This document shows positions 17,825 through 27,268 of a stretch of DNA of 64,000 bases, piece by piece. Both the position numbers and the translations under genes were made by a program. The DNA is taken from contig JAFRQQ010000018.1 of the NCBI GenBank assembly GCA_017428525.1, positions 1 through 64,000 on the forward strand, written 5' to 3'. Below the pieces are notes generated by a model that was not told the DNA's origin, did not search any database, and saw only the letters and a list, made by a program, of their open reading frames with translations. The DNA comes from Clostridia bacterium (GTDB lineage: Bacteria > Bacillota > Clostridia > Oscillospirales > Acutalibacteraceae). Within the stretch, counting starts at the first letter, position 1. Each line of letters begins with the position of its first letter.

Positions 17825-18112
17825 TCAGCGGAACACGCGGCTGAAGAAGCCGCCGCTGCCGCCGGAGGGCGCCTGCTCGGTATAAATCAACGCCGCGATG
17901 TTGCCCTCCACCGTCAGCTCCCCCACATCCACGCTCAGGCGGTTGACGTGCAGCGCGGACCCGCGCACGGTCAGCTCACCGAGCTCCGTAAACACCACGA
18001 CGGTTTCCTCGTCGAACGAATCCACGTCCGACACGCCGGAAACCGTCAGCAGCCGCCGGTCCTCCAGCACAAGCGTGTGCGGCACGGTCGGCGTTTTCTT
18101 TTCCTCCTGCAA
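17825..18112 (-). CDS. yabP: Sporulation protein YabP
   Basis: A 95-residue YabP/YqfC-family protein: HTLVLEDRRLLTVSGVSDVDSFDEE is followed by the GELTVRGSALHVNRL and GELTVEG beta repeats. It is required for cortex assembly with YabQ. I choose TTG at 18112, where GAGGGAGG lies 6 nt upstream and the protein begins as its relatives do. An ATG at 18160 would add 16 residues but has no visible ribosome site. One base separates its stop from the yabQ start. Confidence 0.87.
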   Translation of the reverse strand: MQEEKKTPTVPHTLVLEDRRLLTVSGVSDVDSFDEETVVVFTELGELTVRGSALHVNRLSVDVGELTVEGNIAALIYTEQAPSGGSGGFFSRVFR

Positions 18113-18196
18113 AAAAAGACCTCCCTCTGCATAAAATCCGACGACGCTTCGTCTCTTCATTCTATGCGGCGGAAGGCGGAATTATAACTGAACGAT

Positions 18197-18439
18197 TCAT
18201 TTGAGCGCTTCGATCATCTGCCCGGCGGTTTCCTTTGTCGCGTGCTCCGTCACGGTCAGCACCCGATAGCGCGAACGGTTTGCGCCGAAGGTGATCTCGA
18301 TCACATCCCCGGGCTTGACTTCATAGGACGCGCGCGCGACCTTGCCGTTGACCGTGACATGCTGCGCGTCGCAGGCCTCGTTGGCCACCGTGCGGCGCTT
18401 GATGATGCGCGACACCTTCAGATACTTATCCAGACGCAT
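18197..18439 (-). CDS. rqcP: S4-domain RNA-binding protein RqcP/YabO
   Basis: An 80-residue protein consisting almost wholly of one S4 domain (MRLDKYLKVSRIIKRRTVANEAC ... VTVNGKVAR ... VKPGDVIEI). It is orthologous to YabO/RqcP, which binds the 50S-peptidyl-tRNA complex and helps RqcH add C-terminal Ala tails during rescue of stalled nascent chains. It has a strong AGGAGAGGAGG site. It follows the hup terminator, so it may have lower read-through expression or its own promoter. Confidence 0.88.
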   Translation of the reverse strand: MRLDKYLKVSRIIKRRTVANEACDAQHVTVNGKVARASYEVKPGDVIEITFGANRSRYRVLTVTEHATKETAGQMIEALK

Positions 18440-18463
18440 GCCGGCACCTCCTCTCCTTTAAAA

Positions 18464-18493
18464 AATCGGGAGCCGCAGGTGCAGCCCCCGATT
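18464..18493 (-). terminator. Terminator downstream of hup
   Basis: A stem of AATCGGG (18464-18470) with CCCGATT (18487-18493) and interrupted inner GC pairs is followed by TTTTT on the minus strand. It would limit read-through from hup to rqcP, explaining how abundant HU can sit inside a low-expression operon. Confidence 0.65.
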
Positions 18494-18507
18494 CTGCGAT
18501 TGGTTTT

Positions 18508-18783
18508 TTATTTTGCGACCTTCTCTTTGAGCGCAGCGCCCGCCTTGAAAACGGGAACCTTCGTTGCGGGAACGGTGATGGCCTTGCCGGTCTGGGGATT
18601 ACGCGCCTGCTTCTCGGCACGCTCACGCACCTCAAAGGTGCCGAAGCCGATCAGCTGAACCTTGTCGCCTGCTGCAAGCGCATCGGCAACTGCTGCAAAC
18701 ACTGCGTTGACAGACTTCTCGGCGCACTTTTTCTCAATGCCCTCATTCTTTGCGATCGTTGCGATCAGTTCACTTTTGTTCAT
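18508..18783 (-). CDS. hup: HU family nucleoid protein
   Basis: A 91-residue HU: MNKSELIATIAK start, VQLIGFGTFEVRERAEKQARNPQTG with the DNA-minor-groove arm and its intercalating Pro in the RNPQTGK motif, and KVPVFKAGAALKEKV at the end. It bends and compacts DNA as a dimer. AAGGAG precedes the ATG. Location between mazG and rqcP is the usual arrangement in Clostridia, and it has its own terminator. Confidence 0.96.
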   Translation of the reverse strand: MNKSELIATIAKNEGIEKKCAEKSVNAVFAAVADALAAGDKVQLIGFGTFEVRERAEKQARNPQTGKAITVPATKVPVFKAGAALKEKVAK

Positions 18784-18837
18784 GTTTCTGACTCCTTACT
18801 TTTTGAAGTATTTACAAATACCGAACGGTATTCATAA

Positions 18838-19656
18838 TCATGTTGCTGCCGGCGGCTGCTTCTGCGCCGCCTTGACCTCCTCCCACAGCGCGTCAAGCGC
18901 TGCGATGCCGGCGGTCTTCATTTCGATGCCGCGCGCGGCGGCCAGCTGCTCCACCGCAGTGAAGCGGGCAAGGAATTTATCGCTCGCGGCGGTCAGGGCC
19001 TCCTCGGCGTCCGTGTGGACGAAGCGGGAAACATTGACGACCGCAAACAGCAGATCGCCCAGCTCCTCCGCGACGGCTGCGCCGTCCCCTTCGGCAACGG
19101 CGGCCTGCAGCTCGGCGCATTCCTCCCCGACCTTGTCAAAGGCGCCCTGCGCATCGTCCCAGTCGAAGCCGACGTCCGCCGCCTTCTTCTGGATTTTCGT
19201 CGCCCGCATCAGCGCGGGCAGCTCACGCGGCACGCTCTCCATGGCGCTGGCCGTGGTCGCCTGCCCCTTGGTCCTGCGTTTGACCGCATCCCAGCTCGAA
19301 AGCGCCTCATCTTCGGTTTCCGCATGCACGGACCCGAACACGTGCGGGTGCCGCTCCACGAGCTTTTTGCAGATGCCGTCCGCCACGTCGCCGAAATCGA
19401 ACTGCCCCTGCTCCTGCGCCATCTGCGCGTGGAACACGACCTGCATGAGCAGATCGCCCAGCTCCTCGCAGAGCATCTCCGGCGATTGCTTGTTGATGGC
19501 TTCGATCACCTCGTAGGTTTCCTCGATCAGGTTTTTGCGGATGCTCTCGTGCGTCTGCGCCGCATCCCACGGGCAGCCGCCCGGCGCGCGCAGCAGCGCC
19601 ATGATCTGCAGCAGATCCGGGAGCTCATACCGTTCTTTCGGTTCGAATGCCGTCAT
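18838..19656 (-). CDS. mazG: Nucleoside triphosphate pyrophosphohydrolase MazG
   Basis: A 272-residue two-domain MazG. The N-terminal domain has CPWDAAQTHESIRKNLIEETYEVIEAI and EELGDLLMQVVFH with the ExxE...ExxD metal residues. The C-terminal domain repeats the pattern as EECAELQAAVAEGD and EELGDLLFAVVN. It hydrolyses NTPs and dNTPs to monophosphates, cleaning the pool of aberrant nucleotides, and in some bacteria modulates (p)ppGpp. The SAM-methylase half found in Bacillus YabN is missing here, giving the shorter stand-alone form. Between spoVB and hup in conserved order. Confidence 0.93.
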   Translation of the reverse strand: MTAFEPKERYELPDLLQIMALLRAPGGCPWDAAQTHESIRKNLIEETYEVIEAINKQSPEMLCEELGDLLMQVVFHAQMAQEQGQFDFGDVADGICKKLVERHPHVFGSVHAETEDEALSSWDAVKRRTKGQATTASAMESVPRELPALMRATKIQKKAADVGFDWDDAQGAFDKVGEECAELQAAVAEGDGAAVAEELGDLLFAVVNVSRFVHTDAEEALTAASDKFLARFTAVEQLAAARGIEMKTAGIAALDALWEEVKAAQKQPPAAT

Positions 19657-19687
19657 ATCGGTTCACCTCTGCGATTACAAGTCTATT

Positions 19688-21520
19688 TTAACCTAAAAGT
19701 CCGTATTTTTCAAGGGCTTTCGCGATTTTTTCTCCTTTTGGCAATACAGAAATATCATTTTTCAGGATCGCGCGCAGCAAAAGCAGGGAAAGGACGTACA
19801 CAACCGCGCCCATCAGCACCGCGATGAGGACGGAAACTGTGCCCATATTCAGTATGCTCTGCGTCGTATCCGGCTTGAAAATCCGCTCAAGCAGGCCGTT
19901 GAAGGCAAACGCGGTCACGCCGCAGAAGGCGGCGCAGGCCAGCGGCTTGAGGAACACGGACAGCCAGTTGACGCGCGTGCCGGTGATATGCAGGAGCATG
20001 ATCAGGTTGCTCACGACAATGATGACATAGAACAGCACGGTGCCGAACACAGCGCCGTAGACGTTGTATTTCGGATTGCCGACCAGAATGAAATTGCACA
20101 GGATCTTGCACACGGCGGCAACTGCGACGGATTTCATCGGGATATCCGTGCGGCCGATCGCCTGCAGCATGCTCATGGTCGGCGTGGAGAGCGCGATCGC
20201 AAAGGTGGCAAAGCCGTAGGCCGCCATGATCGGCGCGATGATCGGGATCGCTTCGGAGCTTTCGCCGCGGCCGTAAAGGATGGTCAGAATGGGCGTTGCC
20301 AGCGACGCCATGCCGATGCCGGCGGGCAGCGCGATCAGCATGCCCACGCGCAGCACGGTTTCGATCGTCGTTTTGACCTCCTGACGGTTCTTGACCGTCC
20401 ACGCGGCGGCCAGCGCGGGCAGCGCGCTCACGCCGAGCTGAATGGTGATCGTCGGCACCAGGCTCTTGAAATCCAGCGCGGTGCCGTAAGCGCCCCAGAG
20501 GTATTTCATGACCTCCAGATGGTCGGAGATATTCAGTCTGGCCAGATTGACGGCGGCGTTGACGGAATCCGCGTGCATCTGCACCACGGTGTTGAAATCC
20601 TTCTCCAGCGCCGTGGTCAGGCGCGCCTGAATGGTCACGGTATCAATCAGGTTGGTGATATTGAGGATCAGCGCGCTGACGACCATCGGGATCGCGATGC
20701 GGATCATTTCGCGCGCAATCGTTTCGCCGCGCTCCGGTTTCGGGGAATTCACCAGCTGCACGCGGTCGATGCCGTCGCCCTTGACGCGGTGGTAAACGAT
20801 CAGGAAGAGCAGGCTCGCCACAGAGCCGAGCGTGACGCCGATCACGGCGCCCGCCGCCGCCCAGGGGCGGATGACGCTGTTGGCTTCCGTCAGATTCGTG
20901 ACGGCTTTGCCGAACACGGTCGCGGCGGTATCGGAGGAAGCGGCCATGCCGCTCTCATACTGATTGATGCCCGCGGACATGATCATCTTTGCCAGCAGCA
21001 GGCCGATCACCAGCTTGCACGTAGCTTCGATCACCTGCGAAACCGCCGTGGGCGTCATATTCCGCAGGCCTTCATAATAGCCGCGGTAAGCGGACATATA
21101 GCAGCAGAAGAAAATCGACGGCGTCACGGCGAAAATGGCCGGCAGGCTCTTGGTGCCGGCAGAGAAGCGTGCATAAGGGTAGGCGGCGATCAGCAGCAAA
21201 AGCGTGCCGAGAATGCCGGCGATCAGAAAGACCTTTTTGGACACGGCAAACACTGCCCGCGCCTGCCGGCAATGCCCGAGCGCAATGCTCTCGGCCACCA
21301 TGCGGGAGACCGCGATGGGCAGACCGGCCATGGAGATGGCAAAAATCGGAGTGTAAATCTCATAGGCAGAGTTGAAATAGCCTCTGCCGACCGCGCCGAG
21401 CATATCGGTCAGCGGCATTTTGAACAGCACGCCGATGATCTTGACGAACACGACCGCGGTCATCAGGATCATTGCGCCGTTCAGGACAGATTGTTTTTTT
21501 TCTCCGGCCAAAAGGCTCAC
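19688..21520 (-). CDS. spoVB: Stage V sporulation protein B-like MVF/MATE-fold transporter
   Basis: A 610-residue polytopic protein with about 14 transmembrane helices, of the SpoVB/polysaccharide-flippase family (N-terminus GAMILMTAVVFVKIIGVLFKMPLTDMLG). SpoVB is thought to flip the lipid-linked precursor of spore cortex peptidoglycan. About 60-80 residues longer than typical SpoVB, mostly in a soluble loop near the middle. The start is GTG at 21520, overlapping the kinase stop by 4 bp. Neighbouring mazG, yabP and yabQ support the sporulation assignment over a vegetative MurJ role. Confidence 0.85.
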   Translation of the reverse strand: MSLLAGEKKQSVLNGAMILMTAVVFVKIIGVLFKMPLTDMLGAVGRGYFNSAYEIYTPIFAISMAGLPIAVSRMVAESIALGHCRQARAVFAVSKKVFLIAGILGTLLLLIAAYPYARFSAGTKSLPAIFAVTPSIFFCCYMSAYRGYYEGLRNMTPTAVSQVIEATCKLVIGLLLAKMIMSAGINQYESGMAASSDTAATVFGKAVTNLTEANSVIRPWAAAGAVIGVTLGSVASLLFLIVYHRVKGDGIDRVQLVNSPKPERGETIAREMIRIAIPMVVSALILNITNLIDTVTIQARLTTALEKDFNTVVQMHADSVNAAVNLARLNISDHLEVMKYLWGAYGTALDFKSLVPTITIQLGVSALPALAAAWTVKNRQEVKTTIETVLRVGMLIALPAGIGMASLATPILTILYGRGESSEAIPIIAPIMAAYGFATFAIALSTPTMSMLQAIGRTDIPMKSVAVAAVCKILCNFILVGNPKYNVYGAVFGTVLFYVIIVVSNLIMLLHITGTRVNWLSVFLKPLACAAFCGVTAFAFNGLLERIFKPDTTQSILNMGTVSVLIAVLMGAVVYVLSLLLLRAILKNDISVLPKGEKIAKALEKYGLLG

Positions 21521-22452
21521 ACTCCTTCTCCTGTAAATTCATGCAGCAGCGCGGCGGGCGGCAGCAGAGCGGGATCCGCCGGGCGGAAGCGCCGCAATGT
21601 TTCGCACAGCTGCGCGGCATTCGAGCTATACCGCGGCGCCTGCACCTCGGAAAGCAGACGGATGGCCTGCGATGCAAGGATGCAGGGCTCGCAGGGGTGA
21701 AAGGAATCCAGCTGCACATCGGCAAACGGGCGCAGCGGAAACAGATAGCGGTCCTCCCCGCGCATCACGGTCTGCCAGCCCGCAAAGGTGCGTTCGGGCG
21801 TGATCGAGCGGTCCCGCGCATCGCGCACCAGGCGGCGCAGAAACCGCAGCGTGCGCGACGAGAGCAGCATGCGCCCCTGCAGATCGTAAACACTGCTCGC
21901 GACGCTGACAAACACCCGTCCGACCCGGTCGGGCGGCAGAGCCTCGGTCACGGCGGGCAGCAGGGCATGCAGCCCCTCCACGATCAGCAGATCGCTTTCG
22001 CCGAGCTGCAGGCGCACCGTTTCGGGCAATCGAAGACCCGCGGCGAAATCATAGCGCGGCAGCGCGCAGGCCTCGCCGGCCAGCAGCTGCGCAAGGCATT
22101 GCCCCAGCAGCGGCAGATCCAGCGATTCCGGCCGATCGAAATCGGGCTCCCCGTGCGCATCGCGCGGATATCCGGGCACGGTCTTGGAGCGGTAAAAATC
22201 GTCCATGGAGATCACATGCGCCCGTCGCCCCTGCGCGGCGGCACGGGACGCCAGCAGCTTCGCCGTGGTTGTCTTCCCGGAGGCGGAGGGTCCTGCGAGC
22301 ATCAGAATGGTTTTGTTTTCGCGAAAAAACAGACGGTCGGCAGCTTCCGCCACGGCCCCGCGGTAATCGGCGGAGCAGCGCGCGGCAAAGGCCGGCGCGC
22401 GGGCGGCAGCGTTGATCTGCGCATCTGTCCAGCGGTGATTCTGTTCTGTCAT
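21517..22452 (-). CDS. Phosphoribulokinase/uridine kinase-family nucleoside kinase
   Basis: A 311-residue P-loop kinase. The Walker A motif GPSASGKTTTAK is near residue 53, and ISMDDFY, a phosphoribulokinase/uridine kinase-family substrate motif, near 85. LLIVEGLHALLP is the Walker B-like strand. The N-terminal 45 residues are an extra helical region, and the C-terminal 90 residues lack clear family features. Substrate is probably uridine or another nucleoside, but this is not provable here. 4-bp overlap with spoVB and a 3-nt gap from hemZ tie it into the operon. Confidence 0.8.
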   Translation of the reverse strand: MTEQNHRWTDAQINAAARAPAFAARCSADYRGAVAEAADRLFFRENKTILMLAGPSASGKTTTAKLLASRAAAQGRRAHVISMDDFYRSKTVPGYPRDAHGEPDFDRPESLDLPLLGQCLAQLLAGEACALPRYDFAAGLRLPETVRLQLGESDLLIVEGLHALLPAVTEALPPDRVGRVFVSVASSVYDLQGRMLLSSRTLRFLRRLVRDARDRSITPERTFAGWQTVMRGEDRYLFPLRPFADVQLDSFHPCEPCILASQAIRLLSEVQAPRYSSNAAQLCETLRRFRPADPALLPPAALLHEFTGEGV

Positions 22453-22455
22453 ACG

Positions 22456-23925
22456 TTATATTCTGTATGTTTCATAGAATTGCTTTATGCCGTTTTTGCG
22501 GTTAAGCAGCTGTTCAAAGCCGCTGATATATTCATAAGGGTATTTGTAATTGTAAATGCGTTCGACGTTCGTGCCTCTGTATTCGCACAGCTTGGTCACG
22601 CCGCCTGCGCCGGCGGCGAGCACCGTGTGGCACTCCTCCATCATGAACACGTTATAAAGGCAGGCCTGCCCGGGCTGGGTCCAGCCGACATTCTCCAGAT
22701 TGCCCACGCATTTGCTCTGGCGGTACATATAATACGGCGCGTAACCGGCTGCCGGCAGCGTTTCGGCGGCATAGGCCAGCATTTCCTTGGCCGCGTTGCC
22801 GTCCGCCACGCCGCCCCCGTCGGCATTGAGCGCGGAGGAGCGCTTGAGCGCGAGCGCGTGGATGGTAAGGTTGCCACCGCCGAGCGCGAGCGCGGTATCC
22901 AGCGACTGCCGGAACATCTCCGGCGTTTCACCGGGCAGCCCGGCGATCAGATCGGTGTTGATGCACTCGAAGCCGCAGCCGGCGGCCAGGCGATAGGCCT
23001 GCAGCGCCTGCGCCACGGTATGCTGCCGCCCGATGCGGTCCAGCGTTGCCTGATGATAGGTCTGCGGATTGATGCTGATGCGCCCGACGTTGTGCAGCCG
23101 CAGCACATGCAGCTTCTCGTGCGTCACGGTATCCGGCCGGCCGATTTCCACGGTGATCTCCCGCAGTGTCGTGCAGTCAAAGGACTGCTCGATCTCCGTG
23201 AGCAAACGGTCCAGCTGCGGCGCTTCGAGCACGCCGGGCGTGCCGCCGCCGAAATAGACGCTTTCCAGCCGCAGGCCGAGCTCCCGCTGCAGGCGGCCGA
23301 TGGCCTGCAGCTCCAGCGCAAGCTTCTCCAGATACGGGAGCAGCAGCTTGCGGGCGTTGGCGTTGCCGATGGAATGCGAAACGAAGGAGCAATAGCTGCA
23401 GCGCGAGGGGCAGAACGGAATCGACACATAGAGGCTGAACGAATTCGGCTGCGAGAGCGCAACGATCGCATCCTCCGCCTTCGCCACGGTCAGCGCAAGA
23501 CGCGCCTTTTCGGGGCTGACGAGCAGGTCCTCCGTGAAATAACGGAAGGCCGCGTCCTCTCCCTGCGCGCCGGCCAGCCGGAGCATCAGCTTGGAGGGCC
23601 GCACGCCGGTCAGCACGCCCCAGGGCGGCACATAGCCGGTCAGCGTGCACAGCACGTCGAAGAGCAGCTGCGCCATGCGCAGTTCACAGGCGTCCTTCTC
23701 CGCCCCCGCGGGCAGGCGGTCGCTGCGCTGCGCTGCGGCGCCGTCAAGCGCCGCGCTCACGGTCAGCGAAATCCCGTCGGGCGCCGCGGCAAGCACGGTC
23801 TCGACCGTGCGCGCGTCCGTGCCTTCGCGGTCGCGGCGGGTCACGATTTTTTCATTCGGAAAGAAGACCCGGCACAGGTTTTCACATTCATAATGGAAGC
23901 TGTGCCCGAGCACTCGCAGAATCAC
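22456..23925 (-). CDS. hemZ: Coproporphyrinogen dehydrogenase HemZ (radical SAM)
   Basis: A 489-residue radical SAM protein. The cluster motif CPSRCSYCSF (CxxxCxxC) follows SIPF and is followed by VYFGGGTPGVLE, the standard HemN-type continuation. It carries the N-terminal extension of about 160 residues typical of HemZ. It oxidatively decarboxylates coproporphyrinogen III without oxygen, or acts in a related heme step. The start is GTG at 23925, with AAGGA 9 nt upstream and one base after the MBL-gene stop; the longer frame upstream lies inside that gene and was discounted. No other heme genes are in view. Confidence 0.85.
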   Translation of the reverse strand: MILRVLGHSFHYECENLCRVFFPNEKIVTRRDREGTDARTVETVLAAAPDGISLTVSAALDGAAAQRSDRLPAGAEKDACELRMAQLLFDVLCTLTGYVPPWGVLTGVRPSKLMLRLAGAQGEDAAFRYFTEDLLVSPEKARLALTVAKAEDAIVALSQPNSFSLYVSIPFCPSRCSYCSFVSHSIGNANARKLLLPYLEKLALELQAIGRLQRELGLRLESVYFGGGTPGVLEAPQLDRLLTEIEQSFDCTTLREITVEIGRPDTVTHEKLHVLRLHNVGRISINPQTYHQATLDRIGRQHTVAQALQAYRLAAGCGFECINTDLIAGLPGETPEMFRQSLDTALALGGGNLTIHALALKRSSALNADGGGVADGNAAKEMLAYAAETLPAAGYAPYYMYRQSKCVGNLENVGWTQPGQACLYNVFMMEECHTVLAAGAGGVTKLCEYRGTNVERIYNYKYPYEYISGFEQLLNRKNGIKQFYETYRI

Positions 23926-23926
23926 G

Positions 23927-24562
23927 TTATCCCATCCTTCTGATGAAGATGTTGCGTTGACGCTCCCGCTCGAGCGTCGTTTCCCGGTTGTGGCCGGGCA
24001 GCACACGGTAATCCCCGTCGAGCGCGATCAAGCGGCGCAAAGAGGCTGCCATGGCGGCGGGATCGCCGCCGAGATCGGTGCGCCCGACCGTCATGCAAAA
24101 GAGCGTGTCGCCGGAGAACAGCACGCGGTCGCCCTCGAGCAGATAGCACACGCCGCCCGCCGTGTGGCCGGGGGTGTGCAGCACGCGGATCGTTTCGCCC
24201 CCGAGCGAAAGCGTATCGCCGTCGCGCACAAGCAGATCCGCGGTCATCGGCGTCTGATCCAGCCCGTTCTGCGCAGCTAAGCTGCGTGAGGGATCGGACA
24301 GGCAGTCCGCGTCCAGCGCATGGATCACGACCGCCGCGCCGGTGGCCGCTTTCAGGGCAGCCGCGCCGAGCAGATGGTCAAAATGCCCGTGCGTGAGCAG
24401 AATGTATTTGACGCGGAGCTCCGGCAGGGCGGCCAGCGTTTCTTCCAGCGCGCCTTCATACCACGCCGGGTCGATCACCGCCGCTTCGTTCGTCGCCTCG
24501 TCGATCAGCAGATAGCGATTCGCGAAGGCCGGATGCTCCAACGGAAGCTGCATGATTTTCAT
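23927..24562 (-). CDS. Metallo-beta-lactamase-fold hydrolase, YqgX-like
   Basis: A 211-residue MBL-fold enzyme with the THGHFDH metal motif (about 58-64), a GHTAGGVCY strand, FSGDTLF and a final PGHNRETT. All seven metal ligands of the glyoxalase II group seem present. Similar proteins are annotated as hydroxyacylglutathione hydrolase; in organisms without glutathione the thioester substrate is probably bacillithiol-like or unknown. Lies between dtd and hemZ, a common clostridial order. Confidence 0.88.
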   Translation of the reverse strand: MKIMQLPLEHPAFANRYLLIDEATNEAAVIDPAWYEGALEETLAALPELRVKYILLTHGHFDHLLGAAALKAATGAAVVIHALDADCLSDPSRSLAAQNGLDQTPMTADLLVRDGDTLSLGGETIRVLHTPGHTAGGVCYLLEGDRVLFSGDTLFCMTVGRTDLGGDPAAMAASLRRLIALDGDYRVLPGHNRETTLERERQRNIFIRRMG

Positions 24563-24571
24563 ATGGGTTCC

Positions 24572-25030
24572 TCAGGCTTTTTTCCAGATCTCCGTATCCA
24601 TCACAATGGTCACGGGGCCGTCGTTGATGATTTCCACGCGCATATCCGCGCCGAATTCGCCGGTTTCCACCTGCGCAACGCCGTTTGCGCGCAGTTCGTC
24701 GCAGAAAAAGCGATACAGGCGATCCGCCTCTGCAGGCGGGGCGGACAGCACGAAGGAGGGCCGGTTGCCCTTCTTCAGATTGGCGCAGAGCGTGAACTGC
24801 GAGATCACCAGCGCCGCGCCGCCGACCTCGGTGATGCTCAGATTCATTTTGCCTGCCGCGTCCTCGAACACCCGCAGACGGGCGATCTTGCCGGCGAGCA
24901 GCGTCGCTTCGGCTTCGGTGTCGCCGTCCATCACGCCGAGCAGGATGTTGAAGCCCTGCCCGATCGCGCCGACCGGCCGGCCGTCCACGCTGACGCCGGA
25001 CTGCAGCACCCGCTGCACAACTGCACGCAT
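24572..25030 (-). CDS. dtd: D-aminoacyl-tRNA deacylase
   Basis: A 152-residue DTD: MRAVVQRV start, the SQFTLCA motif (SQFTLYA in most, Thr catalytic environment retained; Tyr replaced by Cys here), NRPSF, and the NDGPVT loop forming the cross-subunit active site with the Gly-Pro pair. It removes D-amino acids, and glycine from tRNA-Ala, as a homodimer. It lies between relA and the MBL hydrolase in the usual order. Confidence 0.95.
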   Translation of the reverse strand: MRAVVQRVLQSGVSVDGRPVGAIGQGFNILLGVMDGDTEAEATLLAGKIARLRVFEDAAGKMNLSITEVGGAALVISQFTLCANLKKGNRPSFVLSAPPAEADRLYRFFCDELRANGVAQVETGEFGADMRVEIINDGPVTIVMDTEIWKKA

Positions 25031-25057
25031 ATTCGTTCCTCCGTTTCTGCTTTCCCG

Positions 25058-27268
25058 TCAGACGCCCGAGCGCTCAATGCTCAGCACGCCGTCGATCCTT
25101 GAGAGCTTGGCCACCACGGAATTCAGATGCTCCACGCCGTTGACCGTCACGGTCACGAAGACGGAGGAGCGCCCGTCCTTGGTATTCCGGGTGTTGATAT
25201 CGGTGATCATGATATGCATATTGGCAAGCGTGCCGGAAATATCCGCCAGCATACCGATGCGCGTGAGGCAGACGATCTGCAGCGTGCACTTGAATTCCTC
25301 GCGCACGTTGGTATCCCAGTAAGCGACGATCCAGCGATCCGGCTCGCCCGCCTTGGTGAGATCCGCCGGCACATTCGTGCAGCTGCGCGTATGGATCGAA
25401 ACGCCGTGGCCGCGCGTGATAAAGCCGATGATCTCGTCGCCCGGCAGCGGATTGCAGCAACGCGAGAACTTCACAAGGCAGTTGTCGATGCCCTCCACGA
25501 CGACGCCGTCTTTCGTGCGCGTGCGCTTTTTCGGCTGCGCGACGGCAATGACCTGCTGCTCGGTTTTGAGCATTTTCTGATAGTCGTCCTTGATCTTCGG
25601 CATCAGCCGGATCAGGGAAATGCCGCCGTAGCCGATGGCGGCGTAGAAATCCTCCACGTTCTTGCAGTGCTGATGCTCTGCGATCTTCGCGATGAAGGCT
25701 TCATACTCCGGCGGAGAAAGATGGATGAAGTGGCGGCGGAATTCCCGCTCGACCTCTCCGCGGCCCTCTTCGATATTCTCATCCCGCCGCTCTCTTTTGA
25801 ACCACTGGCGGATCTTTGTGCGCGCCTGACTGGTCTTGACGATCTTCAGCCAGTCGCGGCTCGGGCCCTTCCCCTGCTGCGCGGAGGTCAGGATCTCAAC
25901 GATCTCGCCGGTTTTGACCTGATAATCGATCGGCACGATGCGGCCGTCCACCTTCGCGCCGACCATCTTGTTGCCGACCGCCGAGTGAATGGCGTAGGCA
26001 AAGTCGATCACAGTCGCGCCCATCGGCAGGTTGAACACGTCGCCGCGCGGCGTGAACACAAAGACCTCCTCCGGCACCAGATCGCTCTTGATGGTGGTAA
26101 CGATATCCTCGACGTTCTCGCTGTCGCTCTGGCTTTCGAGCAGCTGACGGATCCACGCCAGGCGCTCCTCAAACTTCTGGGTGCCGTTGATGCCGAGCTT
26201 GTATTTCCAGTGCGCCGCGATACCGTATTCCGCCGTGTGATGCATCTCCCAGGTGCGGATCTGCACCTCAAAGGGAATGCCCTCCTTGCCGAGCACCGTC
26301 GTATGCAGGGACTGATACATGTTGGGCTTTGGCGTGGAGATATAATCCTTGAATCTGCCGGGAATGGGCTTGAACATATCGTGGATCACGCCCAGGCAGT
26401 TATAGCAGTCGATCACGGAATCCACGATGATGCGCACGGCGTAGATATCGTAGATCTCGTCGAAGTTTTTATTCTGCATATACATTTTGCGATAAATGCC
26501 ATGCACGGATTTGATGCGCCCGCTCACCTGCGCGTCCTTCACGACGGTGCGGATGCGCTCCTCGATCTTGGCGCGCGTTTCCTCGAGAAACTCGTTGCGC
26601 GACTGACTCTGCCGCTCGAGCGCCTCCTCGATTTCCTTATAGGCCACGGCGTCCAGATAGCTGATGGAAAGATCCTCCAGCTCCTCCTTGATCGGACGGA
26701 TACCGAGACGATGCGCGATCGGCGCATAGATTTCCAGCGTTTCCTGCGCGATCTCGCGGCGGCGGTTCTCGGGCTTGAACATCAGCGTGCGCATATTGTG
26801 CAGCCGGTCCGCCAGCTTGATGATGATCACGCGGATATCGCGCGACATGGCCAGCAGCATCTTGCGGATATTCTCCGCCTGCTGCTCCTCGCGCGTGGCC
26901 AGCGGCACCTTGCCGATCTTGGTCACGCCGTCCACCAGCTCGGCGATCGTTTCGCCGAACTGCGCCTGCACCTCCTCGATCGTCAGCGCCGTATCCTCCA
27001 CCGTATCGTGCAGGATGGCCGCGATGACGGACGCGGCGTCCATGCCGAGCTGCGCAAGAATGACCGCAACGCTCAGCGGATGCATGATATACGGCTCGCC
27101 GGACAGCCGCTTCTGCCCCGCGTGCGCCTCGCTCGCGATGGCATAGGCGCTGCGCACGGAATTGAGCTCCTCGGGCGATACCACCGGCTCGATCAGCGCG
27201 ATCAGCGCTTCCAGCGCTTCCTCGGGCGAAGCGAAGGTCTGCCCCGCCTGTTCCCTGAAATCTTTCAT
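25058..27268 (-). CDS. relA: Bifunctional (p)ppGpp synthetase/hydrolase RelA/SpoT
   Basis: A full-length 736-residue Rel. The HD hydrolase domain (HAGQKRLSGEPYIMHP, ILHDTVEDT) occupies about 45-190, with intact His-Asp pairs. The synthetase domain (VHGIYRKMYMQNK, DIYAVRIIVDS, GYQSLHTTV-like YQSLHTTVLG) spans about 230-340. A TGS domain (VFTPRGDVFNLPMGATVIDFAYAIHS) is near 400-460, and a zinc-finger-like CCNPLPGD and ACT domain complete the C-terminus. It makes and degrades the alarmone in response to stalled ribosomes. Overlaps recJ by 4 bp; the apt gene often found between them is missing. Confidence 0.97.
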   Translation of the reverse strand: MKDFREQAGQTFASPEEALEALIALIEPVVSPEELNSVRSAYAIASEAHAGQKRLSGEPYIMHPLSVAVILAQLGMDAASVIAAILHDTVEDTALTIEEVQAQFGETIAELVDGVTKIGKVPLATREEQQAENIRKMLLAMSRDIRVIIIKLADRLHNMRTLMFKPENRRREIAQETLEIYAPIAHRLGIRPIKEELEDLSISYLDAVAYKEIEEALERQSQSRNEFLEETRAKIEERIRTVVKDAQVSGRIKSVHGIYRKMYMQNKNFDEIYDIYAVRIIVDSVIDCYNCLGVIHDMFKPIPGRFKDYISTPKPNMYQSLHTTVLGKEGIPFEVQIRTWEMHHTAEYGIAAHWKYKLGINGTQKFEERLAWIRQLLESQSDSENVEDIVTTIKSDLVPEEVFVFTPRGDVFNLPMGATVIDFAYAIHSAVGNKMVGAKVDGRIVPIDYQVKTGEIVEILTSAQQGKGPSRDWLKIVKTSQARTKIRQWFKRERRDENIEEGRGEVEREFRRHFIHLSPPEYEAFIAKIAEHQHCKNVEDFYAAIGYGGISLIRLMPKIKDDYQKMLKTEQQVIAVAQPKKRTRTKDGVVVEGIDNCLVKFSRCCNPLPGDEIIGFITRGHGVSIHTRSCTNVPADLTKAGEPDRWIVAYWDTNVREEFKCTLQIVCLTRIGMLADISGTLANMHIMITDINTRNTKDGRSSVFVTVTVNGVEHLNSVVAKLSRIDGVLSIERSGV